Assembly: GCA_942486035.1 (NCBI GenBank)
Contig: CALNXK010000023.1
Span: 1,782,001 to 1,846,000 of the forward strand
Source of the DNA: Porites lobata
Taxonomy: Eukaryota; Cnidaria; Anthozoa; Scleractinia; Poritidae
Length of the DNA: 64,000 nucleotides
Direction of reading: 5' to 3'
Shown here: piece by piece, positions 23,201 to 27,124 of the stretch
How positions within the stretch are numbered: position 1 is the stretch's first letter
Layout: every line of letters begins with the position of its first letter
Made by a program: the position numbers and the translations under genes
The notes under the pieces: generated by a model
What the model saw: only the letters and a program-made list of their open reading frames with translations
Database searches by the model: none
What the model was told of the DNA's origin: nothing

Positions 23201-23723
23201 TCCAAAGCCCAGGGTTCAGGATTTCTCAGCTTATCCTACTACTTGAGAAATTTCTGCAATTTGATTGGCTTAGAGCAGTGGTATTTCAGCTTAATTTGAA
23301 ATACCTACACGTGAAAATTACAAACCTTTTGCGGGTAGTATTATAAACAAATAATAGCATGATTTGTACGTGACATTTGGCATAAATACCACTCTTGATA
23401 TTTCAAAATTGTCTCAAATTTCACTCGCCTAACGGCTCGGGTTAAATGTATAACAGAACGAAATAAACTGTAGTATTTCGCCGCGGATCAGTACAAATGA
23501 TGTTCTTACCTATACAAAAACGTGGATTGTGATTCCACGATAAAAATTTCCCGGACTCCGGAATCCATATTCCCTTACAAAAGGCGACTATGACATCATT
23601 CGTGCGTCTGTACGCCACTTATGCACGCGGTAAAAACGATGAAAAATGTTATCCTCTAATGATTTTGTCATTCTCTCTTTCAGGAAACAACACAATAATA
23701 GTGCTCTGTGTAATATAATGTAG
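2550..23723 (+). CDS. NOS: Nitric oxide synthase, complete multi-exon gene
   Basis: The product would convert L-arginine to citrulline and nitric oxide using NADPH, FAD, FMN, heme and tetrahydrobiopterin. I reconstructed 28 exons with GT-AG introns whose phases join without error to about 1182 residues, or 1194 with a 29th exon; vertebrate iNOS has about 1150. Visible in order: zinc pair CTNGRC (residues 126-131), heme-thiolate Cys219 in WRNAPRCIG, substrate Glu396 in TEIG, pterin-region WIVPPMSGS, a basic calmodulin-binding helix (about 525-550), FMN loop FATETG (about 558-563), FAD motif RFYSISSS (938-945), NADPH motif GNGTGIAPFRSF, and terminal RYHEDIFG. There is no PDZ domain and no N-myristoylation glycine. 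The FMN domain lacks the roughly 40-residue autoinhibitory insert of nNOS and eNOS. The start is ATG 2550, eight bases after a splice acceptor, so an upstream 5' UTR exon is likely. The stop is either TAA 22566-22568 or, with the extra exon, TAG 23721-23723. Family identity is very secure; the exact ends are less so. Confidence 0.95.
3378..3643. mobile_element. Inverted-repeat element, gagaggagaagtcgttac family
   Basis: Left end agagaggagaagtcgttaca and right end gacgtcagacttctcctctc are imperfect inverted repeats. The same ends flank 19612-20580 in a later NOS intron, so this is a dispersed non-autonomous DNA element. It lies in NOS intron 1. Confidence 0.6.
3664..4009. mobile_element. Dispersed MITE copy in NOS intron 1
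   Basis: Shares a long diverged stretch with 12763-13122, including gcgtcattttggcg-type, ggcggaaacaagt, tcaacctctttcaa and gtgtctatttttt phrases in the same order. The ends are roughly complementary. A partial related copy lies at about 3186-3280. Confidence 0.65.
4487..5230 (-). pseudogene. Decayed non-LTR retrotransposon (LINE) reverse transcriptase fragment
   Basis: The minus strand encodes the C-terminal part of a jockey/CR1-type reverse transcriptase ORF. It contains ERDLGVVVS, AFVRPHLEYTVQVWAP, ITEGM, CLERRMRGDAIETFKIINGF, NNRVIKYWNQLP and VRNSTSINDFK, in the order typical of these elements. An in-frame TAA at 4871-4873 and a frame change near 5100 break it, and the 5' part is missing. 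It lies in NOS intron 1, antisense to NOS. It is a dead 5'-truncated insertion. Confidence 0.85.
5617..5801 (+). CDS. NOS: NOS exon 2, start of oxygenase domain
   Basis: Follows acceptor tttttctag; donor gtaagt. Contains RLRNWIEDSDSVDTLHQKA, matching the conserved NW...DTLH(H/Q)KA block that precedes the zinc site in NOS. Ends in phase 0. Confidence 0.9.
5802..6808 (+). other. NOS intron 2, nothing recognised
   Basis: No coding exon or clear repeat apart from an A-run at about 6281-6294. Open frames here lack any family resemblance. Confidence 0.6.
6809..6966 (+). CDS. NOS: NOS exon 3, zinc tetrathiolate and N-terminal hook
   Basis: Acceptor ctatgtag, donor gtaagt. Begins PLHCTNGRCTGSIMFP: the Cx4C pair followed by GSIM is the dimer-interface zinc site, where two cysteines from each subunit bind one zinc. 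Also carries the conserved FLEQYYSS helix. Ends with two bases of a split Leu codon. Confidence 0.9.
7145..7450. repeat. Dispersed repeat in NOS intron 3, copy also at 20600-20830
   Basis: The phrase gagggcaagatgaagcgaat followed by cctgcgtt, and later gccatcttgacctcacgctt, recurs in the same order near 20617-20800. This indicates a dispersed element of about 200-300 bp with diverged copies. Confidence 0.6.
7500..7662 (+). CDS. NOS: NOS exon 4, heme-thiolate cysteine
   Basis: Acceptor tttttttccag, donor gtactg. Contains ELIFATKTAWRNAPRCIGRI; the Cys codon at 7630-7632 is the proximal heme ligand. Phase 0 at the end. Confidence 0.97.
8314..8547 (+). CDS. NOS: NOS exon 5, oxygenase core
   Basis: Acceptor ttctcatcag, donor gtattt. 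Encodes 78 residues with SAITIFPQR, DFRVWNSQLIKYAGY and DGTVIGDPA, all conserved blocks of the NOS oxygenase fold. Both ends are in phase 0. Confidence 0.97.
8997..9136 (+). CDS. NOS: NOS exon 6, oxygenase core
   Basis: Acceptor ttttcgtag, donor gtgagt. Contains GRFDILPWVLQANGGPPE and FEIPGNLVLEV, conserved in NOS. Ends with two bases of a Lys codon completed by the next exon. Confidence 0.96.
9213..9323 (+). CDS. NOS: NOS exon 7, oxygenase core
   Basis: Acceptor cttttgtcag, donor gtaagt. Contains LKWYALPAVANMMLDAGG and the FNGW block that leads into the substrate-binding exon. The final Trp codon is split TG|G. Confidence 0.97.
9359..9563. mobile_element. Inverted-repeat element in NOS intron 7
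   Basis: Starts accgtaaaattccgaaaata and ends gaattttacggt, with internal ggggctt and ttcgagggg blocks. The ends are complementary over about 12 bases. About 205 bp, non-coding. Confidence 0.6.
9971..10034 (+). CDS. NOS: NOS exon 8, arginine-binding glutamate
   Basis: A 64-base exon between acceptor gcactttag and donor gtgagt. Encodes YMLTEIGSRDLGDQQRYN; the Glu of TEIG binds the substrate guanidinium in characterised NOS. Too short to show as an open frame by itself. Confidence 0.95.
10577..10678 (+). CDS. NOS: NOS exon 9, oxygenase core
   Basis: Acceptor aatattag, donor gtaaga. Encodes 34 residues ending in the ELNYAVMYSFQ block. Phase 0 at both ends. Confidence 0.95.
10986..11054 (+). 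CDS. NOS: NOS exon 10, oxygenase core
   Basis: Acceptor ttttgttag, donor gtaagt. Encodes 23 residues including VTLADHHSTSEAF, the counterpart of the conserved MDHHSA-ESF block. Phase 0. Confidence 0.95.
11843..11926 (+). CDS. NOS: NOS exon 11, pterin-binding region
   Basis: Acceptor ttcattatag, donor gtacgt. Encodes RGGCPADWVWIVPPMSGS and VFHQ, the conserved tetrahydrobiopterin and dimer-interface region. Phase 0. Confidence 0.97.
12248..12289 (+). CDS. NOS: NOS exon 12, 42-base micro-exon
   Basis: Acceptor ttcttttcag, donor gtaaat. Encodes the 14 residues EMLNYALKPSYEYQ, matching the conserved FHQEMLNY segment when joined to exon 11. Found only by splicing logic. Confidence 0.93.
12412..12482 (+). 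CDS. NOS: NOS exon 13, end of oxygenase and first half of calmodulin site
   Basis: Acceptor tgttacag, donor gtaagc. Encodes DPWKVYNFTGQTKRNISFK; the basic KRNISFKALCR segment aligns with the start of the NOS calmodulin-binding helix. Ends with two bases of a split Arg codon. Confidence 0.92.
12763..13122. mobile_element. Dispersed MITE copy in NOS intron 13
   Basis: Second copy of the element at 3664-4009 in the same orientation, sharing the ordered phrases described there. It splits the two halves of the calmodulin site only at the intron level. Confidence 0.65.
13609..13753 (+). CDS. NOS: NOS exon 14, calmodulin helix and FMN phosphate loop
   Basis: Acceptor ttctctacag, donor gtttgt. Completes the amphipathic basic helix with LMREILSKRKKATIL and continues into FATETGRSEGFA, the FMN phosphate-binding loop of the flavodoxin-like domain. 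The calmodulin site is therefore split by a 1.1 kb intron. Confidence 0.96.
14221..14390 (+). CDS. NOS: NOS exon 15, FMN domain without autoinhibitory insert
   Basis: Acceptor gttatcag, donor gtaagc. Contains FVVASTFGNGEPPENG, an FMN-binding loop. Only about 23 residues separate ENG from the YSVFGLGS block of the next exon. nNOS and eNOS carry about 40 more residues here, so the autoinhibitory element is absent. Confidence 0.96.
14914..15088 (+). CDS. NOS: NOS exon 16, FMN domain
   Basis: Acceptor gtttttgtag, donor gtaaaa. Encodes RYSVFGLGSRLYSNFCAFGH and the MGEGDELSGQE block, both classical NOS FMN-subdomain motifs. Ends in phase 0. Confidence 0.97.
15331..15393. repeat. Short hairpin repeat in NOS intron 16
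   Basis: Arms ggtcatttacacgataacgt and the complement of acgtcatcgtgcaaatggcc pair over about 20 bases around a short loop. A related arm (aaaatgacgtcatcgtgaaa) appears near 16373 in intron 18. Confidence 0.6.
15605..15746 (+). CDS. NOS: NOS exon 17, FMN to FAD linker
   Basis: Acceptor cttatttcag, donor gtaagt. Encodes 47 residues beginning AACDSFGV, the end of the FMN domain and a less conserved linker. Joins its neighbours in phase. Confidence 0.9.
16143..16221 (+). CDS. NOS: NOS exon 18, linker
   Basis: Acceptor tgtattctag, donor gtataa. Encodes about 26 weakly conserved residues (YNKKVCPAKVISVSELQSK) between the FMN and FAD domains. Supported by exact phase on both sides and the A-KV-S...L-S pattern typical of NOS. 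Confidence 0.85.
16613..16800 (+). CDS. NOS: NOS exon 19, FAD-domain beta barrel
   Basis: Acceptor tttcatcag, donor gtaaac. Contains LAFEPGDHVAIFPAN, the conserved Y/F-x-PGDH-x-(G/A)-FP-N block of NOS and cytochrome P450 reductase family proteins. Confidence 0.96.
16869..17081. mobile_element. Harbinger-like MITE, copy A (with nested insertion)
   Basis: Begins GGGCCTGTTTACA and ends TAAACAGGCCC, flanked on both sides by TTA, the 3-bp TWA duplication expected of PIF/Harbinger elements. It is interrupted by a separate hairpin element at 16882-16979. Copies B and C lie in dynein introns at 56101-56313 and 60004-60182. In NOS intron 19. Confidence 0.7.
16882..16979. mobile_element. 98-bp hairpin element nested in the Harbinger-like MITE
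   Basis: Ends TAGCCTGCGTAGCAAGCG and its perfect complement, and is flanked by a 9-base direct duplication CTGTTTACA (16873-16881 and 16980-16988) cut from the host MITE's inverted repeat. The duplication shows it inserted after the host element. Confidence 0.75.
17564..17700 (+). CDS. NOS: NOS exon 20, connecting domain
   Basis: Acceptor tttgtctag, chosen because the nearer AG at 17576-17577 would create an in-frame stop; donor gtaagt. Encodes CTLREALTRYLDITSIPTPQ, the conserved helix before the FAD site. Phase 0 at the end. Confidence 0.94.
17925..18125 (-). mobile_element. tRNA-derived SINE copy
   Basis: The plus strand contains ggatttgaacccgggc, the complement of a pol III B box in tRNA-like context, and a body with aattggaatttggaaatgtt. 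The SINE at 43540-43763 has the same arrangement. Degenerate. In NOS intron 20. Confidence 0.65.
18349..18393 (+). CDS. NOS: NOS exon 21, 45-base micro-exon
   Basis: Acceptor tttttttag, donor gtatat. Encodes ATNPSEKERLEELGK, matching the AT-x-x-E-(K/R)-x-RL block of NOS. Phase 0 at both ends. Confidence 0.92.
18480..18605 (+). CDS. NOS: NOS exon 22, connecting domain
   Basis: Acceptor gtaattcag, donor gtaaaa. Encodes 42 residues including ETLQEFPSVQ and LLMTQLPALQP, conserved just ahead of the FAD motif. Confidence 0.95.
18778..18862 (+). CDS. NOS: NOS exon 23, FAD-binding motif
   Basis: Acceptor cttttacag, donor gtaagt. Begins RFYSISSS, the R-x-YS motif that contacts FAD, followed by EIHITAAVVEY. 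Ends with one base of a Gly codon. Confidence 0.97.
19075..19162 (+). CDS. NOS: NOS exon 24, FAD domain
   Basis: Acceptor cttttacag, donor gtaagt. Encodes GHGPLHQGVCSKWLQQLKPG, the conserved GPLHHGVCS-WL block, and ends in VPCYIR. Confidence 0.97.
19277..19574 (+). CDS. NOS: NOS exon 25, NADPH-binding domain
   Basis: The largest exon, acceptor tttatttag, donor gtaaat. Contains VGNGTGIAPFRSFWQQR, the pyrophosphate-binding loop. The usual GPGTG reads GNGTG here. LFFGCRNPQHDDIY follows, a conserved NADPH-domain strand. Confidence 0.97.
19612..20580. mobile_element. Inverted-repeat element split by a SINE
   Basis: Left end gagaggggaagtcgttacgt and right end gtgacgtcacacttctcctc match the ends of the 3378-3643 element. 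The interior is enlarged because a SINE occupies about 19915-20425. In NOS intron 25. Confidence 0.6.
19915..20425 (-). mobile_element. tRNA-derived SINE with (ACATTT)n tail
   Basis: On the minus strand a tRNA-like head begins near 20425: GCCCGGTTAGCTCAGTTGGG is an A box, and GAGTTCGAATCC a B box, with a nearly complete acceptor stem. A body of about 340 bases follows, then a tail of about nine hexamers (AAATGT on the plus strand, 19922-19978). Head-body-tail order is diagnostic of a SINE. Confidence 0.8.
21140..21265 (+). CDS. NOS: NOS exon 26, NADPH-binding domain
   Basis: Acceptor gattcacag chosen so that RYVQDLL follows directly on the SRDKKKLK end of exon 25; donor gtattg. Contains HVYVCGAAAMAEGV, the conserved YVCG strand. 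The open frame extends on both sides but only this part is NOS-like. Confidence 0.96.
21466..21535. repeat. Hairpin repeat, cgaaaacatccgtt family
   Basis: Arms around cctgcgaaaacatccgttcc and its complement gaaacggatgttttcgcaga pair at a short loop. The same sequence, gcgaaaacatccgtttctcc, is inserted in the satellite near 27242. In NOS intron 26. Confidence 0.65.
21588..21653 (+). CDS. NOS: NOS exon 27
   Basis: Acceptor ttaattaacag, donor gtaaat. Encodes 22 residues including LKLSPEEAVEFIRKMK, equivalent to the helix before the C-terminal tail in NOS. Phase 0. Confidence 0.93.
22037..22147. mobile_element. Palindromic hairpin element in NOS intron 27
   Basis: Left arm tttttgtgatatccggaata (continuing aattaaggtctcggtaagag) and right arm ttgattattccggatatcac are inverted repeats of about 45 bases around a small loop. 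About 110 bp, non-coding. Confidence 0.7.
22300..22465. repeat. Dispersed inverted-repeat element, copy also at 63910-64000
   Basis: Left half gaattctcgatattttgtgt to ttgttggatat, right half tatccaacgcgcactcgtgg: an imperfect palindrome just before NOS exon 28. The block catccaacaagcgcgagtgg ... tatcgagaatttttc at the right edge of the window is the same family in reverse. Confidence 0.6.
22494..22568 (+). CDS. NOS: NOS exon 28, RYHEDIFG block and possible stop
   Basis: Acceptor tcatattccag. Encodes NRYHEDIFG, the last invariant NOS block, then 12 polar residues ending at TAA 22566-22568. The same bases form a good donor after 22564 (GAG|gtaaat), so this exon may instead splice to 23684. The terminus depends on that choice. 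Confidence 0.93.
   Translation, partial: TSNRYHEDIFGVAQRNKAEPKESR
23127..23590. repeat. Imperfect inverted repeat rich in gattcc motifs
   Basis: Left part has repeated ggattcc/gattccgg phrases (23139-23215) and the right end has actccggaatccatattccc. Probably a decayed DNA element; it lies in the possible last NOS intron. Confidence 0.45.
23684..23723 (+). CDS. NOS: Possible NOS exon 29, alternative C-terminal tail
   Basis: A strong polypyrimidine tract and acceptor (ctctctttcag) precede 23684. Joined to the donor after 22564, the frame reads on for 13 residues to TAG 23721-23723. The tail after HEDIFGV would be about 24 residues, close to iNOS (about 23), against 12 for the unspliced stop. 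This is inference from splice signals and length only. Confidence 0.5.
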
Positions 23724-23769
23724 AAGGTCTTTAGTAGTGCATGTTCTTCTGCTGGGACATTATATTACA
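23710..23769. repeat. Short inverted repeat overlapping the possible NOS exon 29
   Basis: gtaatataatgt at 23710-23721 and acattatattac at about 23758-23769 are perfect 12-base inverted repeats. The left arm overlaps the candidate stop codon, so the alternative NOS tail may be partly of repeat origin. Confidence 0.55.
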
Positions 23770-23990
23770 AAAAATATTCTTCAACACCAACTATTTGTTG
23801 AAAGTTTAGCAGAGCTTTCGGAACCCACCCGGGTCCCTTTACCACTTTATGTAACAATTTTGCAGCCTCATTAAAATGAGGCTGCGAATAACAGCACACA
23901 TCAGCACTGATGAAGGGATTCGAATGGGTTCCGAAAGCTCTGCTAAACTTTCAACAAATTGTTGGTGTTGAAGAACATTTTTTGTAGTCT
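23770..23990. mobile_element. Inverted-repeat element downstream of NOS
   Basis: Left arm from ttcttcaacaccaactattt to gagctttcggaacccac and right arm from gggttccgaaagctctgcta to ttggtgttgaagaac pair over about 50 bases around a 100-base centre. Non-coding. Confidence 0.7.
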
Positions 23991-24209
23991 TTAGTAAGGA
24001 TTGGTCAGATGGTCGCGTTCGCTATCATAAATTAGTTATCGATTTTAACCAAATACTAAAACAAAGATTAGTACCAAGAAAAAGTACTGCTGAAGACTAT
24101 AGATGTTTCATTTCAATGATCACACCAGAGGACTTCCCTCTCAGACACAAAAGTTACACCCATTATGTAGCATGTCTCCGTATTTAACCCTTTCACATCC
24201 AGACTGAAT

Positions 24210-24760
24210 CAGTGGCGGATCCAGCGGGGAGGGTTCGTGGACTCCGGACCCCCCCCCCCCTCCCCCCCTATCAGACCTGACGCTTGTTTGAGACTGAAAT
24301 TCTTACATAGAAAGGATCGTATATCACTTTTTAACTGACTGATTGTTTTTAATGAAACAAGAATTGCATTTTGCCACTAAACTAAATTCCAGTGATATTC
24401 AAAAATGTAATTGTTTTTCGGTACCCTCCTATGATCTGTTCGCCTCTGCTCGCAAAGCTGTATTTCCCGCGCCATTGGTGACCGGTGTTCAAAAATTGAG
24501 AAAAACGTGGTCGTCTCTGCTTTCTCAGCTGGTCGACAATTATGGCACAAGAGGAGGATGTTCCAAGGGTGCATCCTTTACGAGTAGAATTCAAGTACAC
24601 GGTGAGGGGCCAAGGAATTATAACGTGTAACCGCGACTGGTGGGAGGGGGTGTGGGGCAGAAGTAATTTGCCACAAAAAATTTCAACAGCCCTTTCTGAA
24701 CCAAAGTTTGAACCCCTCCTCCCCGCCCCCAATAAAAATAATCCTGGATCCGCCCCTGAC
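24210..24760. mobile_element. hAT-like non-autonomous DNA transposon
   Basis: Terminal inverted repeats CAGTGGCGGATCCAG and CTGGATCCGCCCCTG differ at one base. The flank ACTGAAT is repeated directly on both sides as a 7-8 bp target duplication, as for hAT elements. About 550 bp without a transposase frame; includes long C/G runs next to each end. Confidence 0.75.
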
Positions 24761-25205
24761 TGAATGATGGTATCTTTTAAAATGGTTCTAATCTCTTTTG
24801 CAGTACTTTCACATCAGATTACATGGTTTTGTTTTGTTGAGAGTTGTCTTTTGGCAGTGAATAAGTTAATTGACTCTTAGATTGCTAGAAAATATAGAAC
24901 AATGTTTGTAAAAAATTAAAGGAAGATTTTAGGTAACAGAATATTTACTTTTTAATTCGAGTAACCTTTTTGTATTTAACTATTACTTTCGTACGTTTTT
25001 ATGATAAGCGAGCCACTATTGATAGCCGAATTTGATTTACCGTGCTCTAGACAAAGCTATTGTTAATTGTATTGTTAGATTTGTTAAAAACGTTTTTCCT
25101 TACAATAGTTAGCACTGAAGCTGAACACAATGTCGCAAAGCAAACGAGCGAGTAGGCAATGAAAGGATAATAACGTGCAATACCTTAAACCGCCGATCAT
25201 AAGCT

Positions 25206-25443
25206 CTGGACCCAGTTGTTCGAACGCCGGTCAGCGCTAACCCAGGGTTAAATTTTAACCCGGGTTCGTTTTCTTTTTATCAAAAGCACTCTCTCGGATA
25301 AATCTTCTCTATTCTTTTTAGAGTATCCAATCATCAAATAGTAGGCAAAGAGAATTTAACTGAATTTGGTTTTTAAGCTCTCATATCTGAGTTCAAATTT
25401 CGCATTAGGTTACCTTAACCCAGCTTCGAACACCGGCCCAGGG
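25206..25443. repeat. Dispersed repeat, copy also at 48003-48345
   Basis: Both copies begin near a (c/g)ttcgaac or ttccaacgccg phrase and share gcgctaaccc-type, gggttaaattt and tttaactgaatttg phrases in order, then end near a tcgaacacc or ttcgacacc phrase. Likely a non-autonomous element. Confidence 0.55.
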
Positions 25444-25649
25444 CTTTACAACTTTACGGATTTACGTAGTCCGGGTGGTCTTATACACAAAAACAATGCT
25501 GAAGTGAAATTTTCAATCGCACATTTCACTAAGTAGATTTAAGTTGGTTCTCCGTATTCACGTTAATTATTGCTTAACCATTAATTATTGCTTGATTGTT
25601 AAAATAAATGAGTTGCCCTTGGAACACTTAACTTCGTAACACTGAACCA

Positions 25650-26440
25650 GTTCGATATTCAGACAAGACGACAACCAAACAACCAAAGTCGGTGCCCAGG
25701 AGGTAAACGTCAAAAATCCCAAAATGGCATCTTTGCAGTTTGGCCATTAAACAAAATTAGGAGAAGACGAAGGGCTGATCCAACAAAGTAAACGTGAAAA
25801 GCATTTATATGTGCTGGATTAGTGATCCTGACAATTTCAGAAAATTTGACCGAACTTGCAAAATAGATATCGAGTTAACAAAACTCCTCTATGTAATGTT
25901 AAAACACGAACGTCCCCAGAGTATTCATCTCAATAGGATTTCTTAATAATGCATTTTTCTTTTTAGAACGTGTTGATTAAAAAACGTTAAACAAAAACAG
26001 TGTTAAAAGCAGGAAAAAAAACAAATGTTGGGCAGAAATATTTATGCAAATGCATTACGAACCTGAAGTTGACAGTTTAGGCGTCCACTTACCTTCCCAA
26101 TAAGACTATCCAGATGGAAGAAATTTTACGCTTAACTGGCTGCACAAAAGGGAAATTTGCTCGAGTAGAGTGTCGCTAAATCTAACTGCAACTCGACGTA
26201 ATGGACACTGAAAAATTGCAAACTGGTAAGACTTTAATTTTGTTGCTTGTGACTCATTTCGTTCATTCCTTCTTATCGTAACAACCAGTTCGATAAGTGT
26301 TAGTTTCGAGAATTCAATATGTCAGATCATGTTATGCATTAATGAGACAAGTCAGGAGAAGACAAAGGGCTGATCCAGCATCGTAAATATTATGTGCTAG
26401 ATCAGTGATCCTGAAAATTTCGGTAAAATTGAGTGTAGTC
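25650..26440. repeat. Diverged local duplication in the NOS-satellite spacer
   Basis: The phrase aggagaagacgaagggctga followed by tcc, then gtgctggattagtgatcctg, at 25758-25835 recurs as caggagaagacaaagggctg and gtgctagatcagtgatcctg at 26352-26413. No gene is evident. Confidence 0.5.
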
Positions 26441-27124
26441 GAAAGTGGAGATGATTTAATTACGAATTATAAGTTACATTATGGGAGGGATTCCCATAAA
26501 GTGATAGGGATACTCGTCAGGCTCGTCTCGATGTCGTTCTTAGGAATAGAAATTGCCGTTTTTGTCTCACTTAGGGTACTCAGAATGGAATAACAATAAT
26601 TTAGGCCCTAGAGGTATATCACTTAGGGTTGTGCGTACAGATATATCCATAACAAAGGCAAAGGCCATCACACATTTAGCCTCGCCCGCAATGGTATCAT
26701 TTAGAGGTTTCATTCTGATTTTTTGACGAGCATACCAGTCACATTTATGTGCGAGTGACCCCAGGGGCGTTAATTATGAATTGAGTAATAACGTAGTGTT
26801 ATAATCAAAGGTGTCCCAATTTAATTTTATGATATACTGGTAATTGATAATGCTATTGATATAATATAGCTAGATGTTGTTGAGATATTTTTGTCCTGTT
26901 TCTAAATGACTCGTCATGTTTCATCCTTTCATTTTTGCCCTTATTTCCACTAAATGGTAAGTGAAATCCCGCTTAGTAATTGATAAGAACATAGCCCAGA
27001 CATCACTCTTTTAATAAGTCAAACTATTCAACGACTCGCGCTCATTGTTTGCAAAATTGAGTTTCACTCATAATCATAATAAAACATTATAATCAACATA
27101 ATCAAACATTATATTTAGGCCATT
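26441..27124. other. Intergenic spacer before the satellite, nothing recognised
   Basis: AT-rich unique sequence. No exon-like frame, RNA gene or transposon end that I can support. Confidence 0.6.
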
